A DNA stretch of 64,000 nucleotides, from contig NZ_FXAY01000004.1 of the NCBI RefSeq assembly GCF_900177685.1, positions 248,001 through 312,000 of the forward strand. The letters run 5' to 3'. Position numbers and translations under genes: made by a program. The DNA comes from Agreia pratensis. GTDB taxonomy: Bacteria > Actinomycetota > Actinomycetes > Actinomycetales > Microbacteriaceae. The notes under the pieces are model-generated. The model worked only from the letters and a program-made list of their open reading frames with translations. It was not told the origin of the DNA and did no database searches. Shown here one piece after another: positions 44,442 through 52,866 of this stretch; positions within the stretch are counted from its first letter, which is position 1, and each line of letters begins with the position of its first letter.

Positions 44442-47400
44442 GTGGAAATTGATCGGCCCTTCGCCCGCGACCCCGGGCAGTCGCGTGTGCTGGCGCTCGA
44501 AGACTCGGCCAGTTGCGCCGTCATCGGTGCGCCAGGTACGGGCAAGACCACCGCGTTGGTCGAACTGCTGTGCCACCGTGTGCACGACCGAGGTTTCTCG
44601 CCCGACGAGGTCCTGGTCATCACCCCCACTCGCGCATCCGCTACGGCGCTTCGTGACCGGCTGGCCCTTCGCATGAACGTGCCGTCGAACGGGCCCCTCG
44701 CTCGCACGGCGAACTCGATCGCATTTCAGATCGTGCGGGGCATGGCGGCCGTGCGCGGTGAAGAACCGCCCGTTCTTCTGACCGGGGCCGAGCAAGATCA
44801 GATCATCTCCGAATTGCTCGCGGGTGATATGGCCGACGCGTCCGGGCCAGCCTGGCCCGACCATCTCGGAGAAGACGTACGGCGCCTGAGAGGGTTCCGC
44901 ACCGAATTGCGCGACCTCATGATGCGGGCCGTCGAAACAGGCACATCCGCTGATCGACTCGCGATGCTCGCCGAGTCCGCCGGTCGGCCCGAATGGAGGG
45001 CAGCGGCACAGTTCATCGAGGGATACGACCGCGTCAAGACCAGCTATCGCGATAGAAGTTTCGATTCTGCCGAACTCGCGCGTGAGGCCGCCGTGCTTCT
45101 GCGTGAGGCGGAGTCGTCACCCGACGAGCTCGAGGCGGCGGTCGGCTCGCTCGCCCGGTTGCGCCTCCTCGTGCTCGACGACGCGCAGGAGTCGACGCTC
45201 GCGACACTCACTCTGGTTCGAGAGTTCGCCCGTCGAGGGGTGGCCGTCATCGCATTCGGTGACCCCGACATCAGCACAGGCACGTTCCGGGGCGCTCATC
45301 CAGATACGCTCGCGCGTCTCGGCGAGTACCTCCGCATCTCCACAGAATCACCGATCATCCTCGATACGGTGCACCGTCATGCAACTCACTTGCGGTCGCT
45401 CGTCGCCGATGTCACCGCCAGAATCGGCACCGCCAGGGCGGGTAGTCAGCGCCGCGCGGTCGCTGCTGGTGCAGCTGCTCCCTCCGGTTCGCGACCGGAG
45501 GTGTCGACGGTGCTCGCGACGAGCCCGTCCGATGAGATCGGCGTGATCGCGCGCCGCCTCCGCGAGGCGCACGTGTTCGAGAACGTCGCGTGGGACGACA
45601 TGGCGGTGATCGTTCGAAGCGGCTCGCAGATCGCGCCTCTCGAAAGAGGACTCGCGGCGTTCGACGTGCCCACGAGGGTGTCAAGGGCCCGTGTCGCGCT
45701 GCGAGACGAACCCGTGGTGCGGGCATTCGCATCCATTCTCGAGATCGCGTTGGGGCGCCGTGAACTGACGGGCGAACTGGCTGAGGCGCTCCTGCTCAGT
45801 CCGCTTGCAGCATCCGATGCGGTGCTGCTCCGCAGACTCAAACGCGCCCTTCGGCAGCTCGAGTTCGAATCCGGCGGGCACCGTACGGGGTCCGAGCTCT
45901 TGGTAGACGCCCTCCAGATGCCGCTGGTTCTCGCTCGAATCGAGCCGCGTGTGGGTCGCAAGGCGCGTCTGCTTGCCACGATGATCGCCTTGACCTGTGA
46001 GGCGGCCTCGACCGAAGCCAGCGTCGAAGAACTGTTGTGGCAGATCTGGGAGACCAGCGGACTCGCGGAGCCCTGGCGCGCGCAATCCCTCGGCACTGGC
46101 CTCGTCGCCGACGAGACCGCGCACGACCTCGACGCTGTCGTGGCGCTCTTCTCTTCTGCCAAGAGGTTCGTCGAACGGTCGCCCGAGGCTCCTGCCACTG
46201 TGTTCCTCGAACAGCTGCTCGACGTCGACGTTCCCGAAGACACTCTGGCGAGGGCGGCAACGGCACGCGCGGTCACCGTCACGTCACCAGCCGGGGCCGT
46301 CGGCACGCAGTTCGCACTCGTCGTGGTGGCCGGGGTTCAAGAAAATGTGTGGCCCAATCTCAGAATTCGAGGCACCCTGCTCGGTGCTGACGCGCTCGAG
46401 GGGGCGAGGCGGGGCGAGGCGCCAGCTGTACTAGACCAGAGAACGGCCGTTCTGCACGACGAGCTTCGAATGTTCGCCCAGGCGATCTCCCGAGCCTCGG
46501 TCGAACTACTGATCACGGCGGTAGACGACGACGATTCATCGCCGTCACCGCTTTTCAAGCTGCTTCCCGAACCTGTTCCAGGCGCGGTGTCGCGCACGCC
46601 GTTGTCGTTGCGTGGGCTCGTCGGCGTACTCAGGCGAACCGTCGTCACTCGCGGCGAGTCTCAAGCAGCATCCGCGCTCGCCACTCTCGCGCGTGAGGCG
46701 GTGCCCGGAGCTCATCCAGCGGAGTGGTACGGGCTGGCTGCGGCCAGTTCGATGGAGCCGCTCGTCGACCTGTCCGACGAAGAGGCACGGGTCACCGTCT
46801 CGCCGTCGCGCATGGAATCGTTCGAGACGTGTCCTCTCAACTGGTTGATCGATCACCTGGGCGGAGGATCGTCGAACACCTCGTCGCAGGTCGGAACATT
46901 GATCCACGAGGCGATGGAGACGAGCACGACGGCAGCCGCCCCTGACACCAGCGAACAGGCGCTTTTCGACCTCGTCGACTCGCGTTGGGGCGAACTGTAT
47001 TTCGAATCATCGTGGCTCAGTGAGATCAAACGCAGGGAGGCGAGGCAGCTCGTGTCTCGGCTGTCGACATATCTCGCCGACTTCGACCGCCAGGGCGGCA
47101 CGCTCTTGGGGGCGGAGTCGAAGTTCGAACTAGAAGTTGATCAAGCCGTCCTCCGGGGAACGATCGATCGAGTCGAACTCTACCCAGACGGATCGGTGGT
47201 GATCGTCGATCTGAAGACCGGCAAACGGGCGTACACGGCCGCGGAGATCGGTGAGAACGCCCAACTGGGCGCATATCAGCTCGCTTTCAAGGCGGGCCTG
47301 ATCGACGGAGTTCCCCGTGACGCTCGACCCGGAGGAGCCCGGCTCCTCATCGTGTCGAAATCGAGCCGCGGCAAGAACTTCGTCGACCACACCCAAGCGC

Positions 47401-47561
47401 CTCGCTCGTCTGGCGAACTCGACGAGTTCCGGCAGCGCATTCTGACCGATGCCTCCGGAATGGCAGGTGCGCACGTCGACGCTCGCATCGGGTCTCACTG
47501 CCTCGACCCGTGGTCGCACGGCGCGTGTCGCATTCATGTGATCAGGGCGGTGAGCGCGTGA
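44442..47561 (+). CDS. adnA: AdnA-like helicase-nuclease subunit
   Basis: AdnA is one half of the actinobacterial AdnAB motor-nuclease that resects DNA double-strand breaks. The protein has 1039 residues from GTG 44442; further in-frame starts up to 44247 lie upstream of the promoter. Walker A is GAPGTGKTTALVEL near residue 25, motif II reads VLDDAQES, and motif VI is DELRMFAQAISRASVELL. The C-terminal PD-(D/E)XK nuclease has GTLIHEAMETS, GTIDRVELYPDGSVVIVDLKTGK (in two parts: GTIDRVELYP and VVIVDLKTGK) and a following helix. Near the nuclease, one Cys (FETCPLNW) and two C-terminal Cys (SHCLDPWSHGACR) are seen, fewer than the four of a classical Fe-S clasp. The stop overlaps the adnB start as GTGA. 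Confidence 0.92.
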   Translation: MEIDRPFARDPGQSRVLALEDSASCAVIGAPGTGKTTALVELLCHRVHDRGFSPDEVLVITPTRASATALRDRLALRMNVPSNGPLARTANSIAFQIVRGMAAVRGEEPPVLLTGAEQDQIISELLAGDMADASGPAWPDHLGEDVRRLRGFRTELRDLMMRAVETGTSADRLAMLAESAGRPEWRAAAQFIEGYDRVKTSYRDRSFDSAELAREAAVLLREAESSPDELEAAVGSLARLRLLVLDDAQESTLATLTLVREFARRGVAVIAFGDPDISTGTFRGAHPDTLARLGEYLRISTESPIILDTVHRHATHLRSLVADVTARIGTARAGSQRRAVAAGAAAPSGSRPEVSTVLATSPSDEIGVIARRLREAHVFENVAWDDMAVIVRSGSQIAPLERGLAAFDVPTRVSRARVALRDEPVVRAFASILEIALGRRELTGELAEALLLSPLAASDAVLLRRLKRALRQLEFESGGHRTGSELLVDALQMPLVLARIEPRVGRKARLLATMIALTCEAASTEASVEELLWQIWETSGLAEPWRAQSLGTGLVADETAHDLDAVVALFSSAKRFVERSPEAPATVFLEQLLDVDVPEDTLARAATARAVTVTSPAGAVGTQFALVVVAGVQENVWPNLRIRGTLLGADALEGARRGEAPAVLDQRTAVLHDELRMFAQAISRASVELLITAVDDDDSSPSPLFKLLPEPVPGAVSRTPLSLRGLVGVLRRTVVTRGESQAASALATLAREAVPGAHPAEWYGLAAASSMEPLVDLSDEEARVTVSPSRMESFETCPLNWLIDHLGGGSSNTSSQVGTLIHEAMETSTTAAAPDTSEQALFDLVDSRWGELYFESSWLSEIKRREARQLVSRLSTYLADFDRQGGTLLGAESKFELEVDQAVLRGTIDRVELYPDGSVVIVDLKTGKRAYTAAEIGENAQLGAYQLAFKAGLIDGVPRDARPGGARLLIVSKSSRGKNFVDHTQAPRSSGELDEFRQRILTDASGMAGAHVDARIGSHCLDPWSHGACRIHVIRAVSA

Positions 47562-50500
47562 TAGGCGCGGTCGAGCTCGCCGATGCGCTCGAAATGCCCC
47601 GACCCACCGACGAACAGTGTGCCGTGATCGAAGCCCCTCTTGTGCCGTCGCTGGTCATTGCCGGTGCCGGAAGCGGCAAGACGGCGACGATGGCGAACAG
47701 GGTCGTCTGGTTGCTCGCGAACGGTCAGGTTCAGGTCAACGAAGTTCTCGGACTGACGTTCACTCGTAAAGCGGCCGGCGAGTTGAACACTCGAATCTCG
47801 GGGCACATCGACTCGCTGCGACGAGCCGGTCTACTGCCGGCTGCCGCCGGCGAAGGTGCGGTGGGGGGCGACGGCGCTGCGGATTCCCGCGATCTTTTCG
47901 ACAGGCCTACCGTCTCGACATACAACTCCTTCGGCAACACGATCTTCCGAGACAACGCTTTGCTCGTCGGTCGCGAACCCGAGTCGGTGCTCCTCGGTGA
48001 GAATGCCGCGTGGGGCCTGGCCCGAAGGGTACTGCTTGCTGAGGGCGATGACAGGCTTGTGCCGCTCGGAAAGAGCCTCGACCAGCTCGTCGAAGCCGTG
48101 CTGTCGCTCAGCTCTGAGCTCAGTGAGAACGTGGTCGACGCGGAGGATGTGTCAGGGCTGGCCGAGAAGTTCTCCTATCTGGTCGATCTTCCTTACACAG
48201 AAGGCAAGGCTAAGGCGACGCCTTATGCATCGGTCGGCGCCGCCGTCGAACCCGTCAGCGCACTTCCCCTCCTCGTCGATCTAGCGAGATCGTATGCGCG
48301 GCAAAAGCAAGCGAAGGGTTTGGTGGAGTTCTCCGATCAGGTCGCGCTCGCGCTCGAGATCTGCACGCGCAATCCGCAGATCGTCGACGAATATCGCTCG
48401 CGCTTCTCCGTGGTGTTGCTCGACGAGTATCAAGACACGTCTGTCGTGCAGACCCGCTTGCTCGCCAGGCTGTTCGGGGGGCATGGCGTCATGGCCGTTG
48501 GAGATCCACACCAGTCGATCTACGGCTGGAGGGGTGCGAGCGCCAGCAACCTCGGATGGTTCGGACGCGACTTCGGTTCTGGCGACGTTCCGACCTTTTC
48601 TCTGTCGACCAGTTGGCGCAACTCTCGTTCGGTACTCGATGCGGCCAACACCCTTGTCGAGCCGTTGCGCAAAGGGTCCGCCGTCGACGTGTATCGTCTG
48701 AAACCTCGCCCCGATGCTCCCGTCGGCAGCGTCGAGTACCGGTTTCTCGAGACGCGCGACGACGAGGCCGAAGCGGTGGCAGAGTGGCTCGCCCAACAGT
48801 TCGCGTCACATGCGTCGTCAGCGTCGCACGACTCGGCCAGGCCGTTGTCCGCGGCGATGCTGTTCCGGGTGCGAAGCCACATGGACTTCTTCGCCGCCGC
48901 TCTCGATCGCCGAAAAATTCCGTTCCACATCCTCGGCGTCGGCGGGCTTCTGAGCTCGCCCGAGGTCGTCGACGTCGTCAGCGCTCTCCGCGCCACTCAC
49001 GATCCGGCAGCAGGGTCATCGTTGATCAGGCTTCTCTCTGGGGCCCGATGGAACATCGGCGTCCGCGATCTCAGAGCGCTGACCGAGCTCGCAAGCTGGC
49101 TCGCTTCACGAGATTCTTTTCACCGCCCGGTACCAGAAGACGTCACCCGCAGCATGCGCGAGTCGGTGGCGCCTGACGATTCGGCATCGATCGTCGATGC
49201 CCTCGACTTCGTTACAGAGCACGTGTCGACTCACCATCAACTCGAGCGCTTCTCGGAGCCGGGCCTCGAACGACTCCGACATGCTGGTCGCACGCTGGCC
49301 ACGTTCCGAGCCCGCGCAAATCTTCCGCTCATCGATTTCGTGCGCTTCGTCGAGCAGCAGCTGCTTCTCGACGTAGAGCTCGCCGCCAACGAGAGAGTGA
49401 CGGCGAGCGGCGGCTCGCGGGGAGCGCTCGACGCGTTCCACGACGAGATCGCATCCTTTCTCGCGGGCGACGACGAGGGAACTCTGGGGAGCTTCCTCGC
49501 ATGGCTTGACCGGGCTGAGAAGAGAGACGACCTGAGCCCCCGAACCGACGAGCCCGAGCCCGGAACCGTGCAGCTGCTCACCATCCATGGATCGAAGGGT
49601 CTGGAGTGGGACGTCGTGGCCGTGCCGAGGTTGGTGGCGGATGAGATTCCAGCACAGAGCAAAGAAGGAAAAGGATGGCTCCGTTTCGGAGTGCTGCCAT
49701 ACGAGTTCAGAGGAGACGCCTCATCGCTGCCCTCGCTCGATTGGCGCGGCTTGGCTTCGCAACAGGCATTCGATGGCGCGGTGAAGACTTTTCAGGCCGA
49801 GTTGGCAGCGAAGCACCTCGCAGAGGAACGCCGGCTCATCTACGTCGCCGTCACCCGCGCGCGACATTCCCTTTTGCTCACCGGCTCCTTCTGGGCGACC
49901 CAGTCGAAACCGCGCTGCGCGTCGACGTTCCTCGCCGAGCTCGAGCAATCCGCGCTCATCGTCGACCTGCCGCAGCACTCGCAACACGAGGAGAACCCGC
50001 TTGAAGGAGAGGGCCTCACCGCACGGTGGCCTCTCGATCCCCTGGGGGCCCGGCGTGGCCGCGTCGAGCAGGCCGCCGAGATGGTGCTCGCGCGCATCCA
50101 GAGCCCTCAGCCGCTCGCCGCTGGTCGCTGGCAGCGCGACCTCGATCTGCTCTTGGCGGAACGCGACCGACAGATCGAGGAGGCCGGGATCGCACCGGTG
50201 CCCAACCGTATCGCCGCCTCACGCTTCAAGGACTACGTGACCGATCCCGAAGCGATCGCACGGTCGCTTCGTCGCCCGATGCCGGAGAAGCCGTTTCGGC
50301 AGACACGACTGGGCACCCGGTTTCATGCCTGGGTGGAGAGCCGCTATGGCATGGCCGGCAGTGCGGAATTGATCGACGCCGCGGCAGCAGAGAGCGACCA
50401 GGCAACCGACGAGCTGCCCCTCGAGCAGTCTCAACTCGAGAGCCTCAAAGCCACGTTCGAAGCGTCGCCGTGGGCCGACAGGCAGCCACTCGAGGTCGAA

Positions 50501-50797
50501 CTCGAGATCCATTTGGTGCTCGGCACTCAGGTCGTGGTCTGCAAGATCGATGCCATCTTCACCGACGGTGAGCGCTACCAGGTGGTCGACTGGAAGACGG
50601 GAAAGGCGCCGAGCACGCCCGACGACCTCGAGGTGAAGCAATTGCAGCTGGCGCTCTACCGCTTGGCCTATGCCAAGTGGAAGGGCATAGACCCCGAACT
50701 CATCGACGCCGTGTTCTACTTCGTCGCCGACAACACGGTCATCGCGCCCGAGGAACTCTTCTCTGAGAAGCAGCTCCTCGAGCTCTGGCCGTTCTAG
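47558..50797 (+). CDS. adnB: AdnB-like helicase-nuclease subunit
   Basis: This is the UvrD-type partner of AdnA, 1079 residues from GTG 47558 (GTGA overlap with adnA). All superfamily 1A motifs look intact: AGAGSGKTATMANRVVWLL, LTFTRKAAGEL, VVLLDEYQDTSVVQTRLL, VGDPHQSIYGWRGA, LSTSWRNSRSVLDAA, LLTIHGSKGLEWDVVAV and RRLIYVAVTRARHSLLLTG. The C-terminal nuclease has LGTRFHAWVESR, a Glu-rich segment and CKIDAIFTDGERYQVVDWKTGK (quoted as KIDAIF and VVDWKTGK). The complex loads onto DNA ends, unwinds and resects them. Its stop overlaps that of the convergent gene in CTAG. Confidence 0.94.
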   Translation: MIGAVELADALEMPRPTDEQCAVIEAPLVPSLVIAGAGSGKTATMANRVVWLLANGQVQVNEVLGLTFTRKAAGELNTRISGHIDSLRRAGLLPAAAGEGAVGGDGAADSRDLFDRPTVSTYNSFGNTIFRDNALLVGREPESVLLGENAAWGLARRVLLAEGDDRLVPLGKSLDQLVEAVLSLSSELSENVVDAEDVSGLAEKFSYLVDLPYTEGKAKATPYASVGAAVEPVSALPLLVDLARSYARQKQAKGLVEFSDQVALALEICTRNPQIVDEYRSRFSVVLLDEYQDTSVVQTRLLARLFGGHGVMAVGDPHQSIYGWRGASASNLGWFGRDFGSGDVPTFSLSTSWRNSRSVLDAANTLVEPLRKGSAVDVYRLKPRPDAPVGSVEYRFLETRDDEAEAVAEWLAQQFASHASSASHDSARPLSAAMLFRVRSHMDFFAAALDRRKIPFHILGVGGLLSSPEVVDVVSALRATHDPAAGSSLIRLLSGARWNIGVRDLRALTELASWLASRDSFHRPVPEDVTRSMRESVAPDDSASIVDALDFVTEHVSTHHQLERFSEPGLERLRHAGRTLATFRARANLPLIDFVRFVEQQLLLDVELAANERVTASGGSRGALDAFHDEIASFLAGDDEGTLGSFLAWLDRAEKRDDLSPRTDEPEPGTVQLLTIHGSKGLEWDVVAVPRLVADEIPAQSKEGKGWLRFGVLPYEFRGDASSLPSLDWRGLASQQAFDGAVKTFQAELAAKHLAEERRLIYVAVTRARHSLLLTGSFWATQSKPRCASTFLAELEQSALIVDLPQHSQHEENPLEGEGLTARWPLDPLGARRGRVEQAAEMVLARIQSPQPLAAGRWQRDLDLLLAERDRQIEEAGIAPVPNRIAASRFKDYVTDPEAIARSLRRPMPEKPFRQTRLGTRFHAWVESRYGMAGSAELIDAAAAESDQATDELPLEQSQLESLKATFEASPWADRQPLEVELEIHLVLGTQVVVCKIDAIFTDGERYQVVDWKTGKAPSTPDDLEVKQLQLALYRLAYAKWKGIDPELIDAVFYFVADNTVIAPEELFSEKQLLELWPF

Positions 50798-51843
50798 TCT
50801 TCGGAGATTCCGCTCACCCGGGTGCTGTCGCGTGCCGACGACGCATCGGTGCGCGGCGTGCGACGCAGCATCTCCTCGACCTCTTCGACCGCCATGATCT
50901 GGCCCGTGTCGGTAGACAGCGGGTTCAGCATGTCCGATTCCACGCTCACTGACAGGCCCGCCAGCATCGTCTTGGCATCGGAGATGATCGTCTCGTCGTG
51001 CTTCTCGGTGCCGTGCAGCAACCATTTGGCGATCTCGAGCTCGGCATACAACCGCGCACGTTTGCGCAGTTGACGATCGACCGGGGTGCTCCGGCCCAGG
51101 TTGTATGCGCCGAAGACGCGGGTGGCCAACTGTTCGCTGGGGGCCGAGCTCAGCCAGAACAGATCCGAGGCGGGGTCACCGACCTGCAGCTGTGACCAGC
51201 CCAGGACTCCCGTCACCGAGTCGCTGGCGATGAGGAAGGATTCGGGGGAGAGCGACCCGTGCACGACGGTCGGCTGGAATTGCCAGAGTGCACTGTCTTC
51301 GAGTGCGGTCGACCAACGCGCGAGAAGGTCGGAGGGCACGGCACCGGTGGCAGCGGCCCGGTCTTTGGTGATGCGCGCGACGCGAGCGGCGTCGGCTGCC
51401 GTCTGCACGGGAAGTCCCGAGTCTGTGACGAGCGATGTGGGTAGCGAGTGAATGGATGCGATGGCGCGGCCGATCGACTCGGCCACCGGATCGGCGGCGT
51501 CGAGTTCGGCCAGCACGGCGGGGTTGCCGGGGATGTAGCCGTAGACGATCGCACGCGTATTCGCGACAGGGGTCTGGCCCTCGACGTGGGGAACGTCGAA
51601 GGGGAGTCGGCCCCGGAATCCCGCGGTGAGGGCGGTGAGGGCGACGAGGTCGCGCGACTGTTCCGTCTCGGCATCTTGCGAGGTCGGCACGCGAACGATG
51701 AGTTCATCGCGGTCGCGCAGGGTGACGACCGCGGAGTCGTAACGTCCGCCCGTTCCTGTGCCGATTGGCCTGGTCGAGACGATGTCAGCCCCGGGAACGG
51801 CCGCGGTCGAGAGCGCGGCTAGAGTGAAGTGGGATCTGGCCAT
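50794..51843 (-). CDS. APH-fold phosphotransferase-like protein, probably inactive (pseudokinase)
   Basis: The 349-residue protein has the fold pattern of aminoglycoside/macrolide phosphotransferases, with an N-lobe (DELIVRVP) and a C-lobe. The catalytic loop, normally HGDxxxxN, reads HGSLSPES, so both the catalytic Asp and the metal-binding Asn are Ser. The DFG-equivalent segment, normally (V/I)xxIDWxxA, reads GVLGWSQLQVGDP, so its Asp is Gly. The following GDPASDLFWL is preserved. It starts at ATG 51843, 6 bases after a TACCCT -10. It lies convergent with adnB and divergent from nudC. Confidence 0.85.
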   Translation of the reverse strand: MARSHFTLAALSTAAVPGADIVSTRPIGTGTGGRYDSAVVTLRDRDELIVRVPTSQDAETEQSRDLVALTALTAGFRGRLPFDVPHVEGQTPVANTRAIVYGYIPGNPAVLAELDAADPVAESIGRAIASIHSLPTSLVTDSGLPVQTAADAARVARITKDRAAATGAVPSDLLARWSTALEDSALWQFQPTVVHGSLSPESFLIASDSVTGVLGWSQLQVGDPASDLFWLSSAPSEQLATRVFGAYNLGRSTPVDRQLRKRARLYAELEIAKWLLHGTEKHDETIISDAKTMLAGLSVSVESDMLNPLSTDTGQIMAVEEVEEMLRRTPRTDASSARDSTRVSGISED

Positions 51844-51849
51844 ATCAAC

Positions 51850-51855
51850 AGGGTA
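51850..51855 (-). promoter_or_regulatory. -10 hexamer, leaderless promoter
   Basis: TACCCT on the minus strand ends 6 bases before ATG 51843. Confidence 0.45.
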
Positions 51856-51903
51856 GGGCTGGCATCTTCTAAGCGGTGCGTTCGCCACGCACGATTGGTT
51901 CAC

Positions 51904-52866
51904 ATGACTTCCACCTTCCTTTCTCACCTGCCTCTATCTCGGCAGGAAATCGACCGCGACCACGAGGCTCGAGCCCGACCCGAACTCTTCGACGAGCTCT
52001 GGGCCGATCCGACGACCCGCCTGCTTCCCCTGTGGCGGGGGCGGGCTCTCGCGGGCCCCGACTTCAGCAGCAGGCCGGCTCTGGCGCTTCTTCCCGTCGA
52101 TCGGGTGCACGATGTCGAACTGCGCGTCTACCTCGGCATATCGCTGTCGACCACGTCTCCCGAACCGGTCGGTACTCGTATCGTGCTCGTCGTCGTGGGC
52201 GATGACGAGGCCGAGAGGCTCGAGCCCGACGAAGCCCGCTGGCTGAATCTCAGGGAAGCCGCGACCGTCTTGAGCGATCGCGACGCCGGAGCGTTCGTCG
52301 AGGCGCTGGCGATTGCCGGATGGCATGCGTCGCACAGCCACTCGCCCCGAAGCGGAGCGGAGACGATCGTAGAGAAGGGCGGCTGGGTTCGACGTGACGT
52401 GGAACTCGGCGTCGAGCTCTTTCCACGCACCGACGCCGCTGTCATCGTGGGCATCGTCGACGCTCGGGACAGAATTCTTCTCGGCTCCAACGCCATGTGG
52501 AAGCAGAACCGGTATTCGCTGCTGGCCGGGTTCGTCGAACCGGGGGAGTCATTCGAGGCTGCCGCGCAGCGAGAGGTATTCGAGGAGTCGGGAGTGCGCA
52601 TCCTCACTCCCCAGTACCTCGGGTCGCAGCCGTGGCCTTTCCCCGCCTCTCTGATGGTCGGTTTCTACGCCCAGGTCGATCCTGCATTCGCAGATGACGC
52701 GTTGCGCCCGGATGGCGAAGAGATCCTCGACCTCCGATGGTTCACCCGGGCCGAGATCGCCGATCCCTCCACGGGCGTTGCCCTGCCCGGCCCCTCCTCG
52801 ATCGCCCATGCCATCCTCGAGCACTGGTACGGGGGGCCGCTGCCCGCCGAGGCCCTGGCATGGTGA
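51904..52866 (+). CDS. nudC: NADH pyrophosphatase NudC (cysteine-free, no zinc ribbon)
   Basis: NudC hydrolyses NAD(H) to NMN(H) and AMP, and in other bacteria removes NAD caps from RNA. The 320-residue protein has the Nudix box GFVEPGESFEAAAQREVFEESG and the NudC-specific SQPWPFPASLMVGF (quoted Nudix box parts: GFVEPGESFEAAAQ and REVFEESG). E. coli NudC has a four-Cys zinc ribbon before the Nudix domain; here that region reads WHASHSHSPRSGAETIVEKG, and the protein has no cysteine at all. I choose ATG 51904; the open frame to 51829 overlaps the divergent gene. The stop overlaps the uvrD2 start. Confidence 0.9.
   Translation: MTSTFLSHLPLSRQEIDRDHEARARPELFDELWADPTTRLLPLWRGRALAGPDFSSRPALALLPVDRVHDVELRVYLGISLSTTSPEPVGTRIVLVVVGDDEAERLEPDEARWLNLREAATVLSDRDAGAFVEALAIAGWHASHSHSPRSGAETIVEKGGWVRRDVELGVELFPRTDAAVIVGIVDARDRILLGSNAMWKQNRYSLLAGFVEPGESFEAAAQREVFEESGVRILTPQYLGSQPWPFPASLMVGFYAQVDPAFADDALRPDGEEILDLRWFTRAEIADPSTGVALPGPSSIAHAILEHWYGGPLPAEALAW

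Noticed and set aside
50794-51843. Aminoglycoside resistance gene
   Set aside because: The catalytic Asp and the metal-binding Asn and Asp of the phosphotransferase family are replaced, so drug phosphorylation is not supported.
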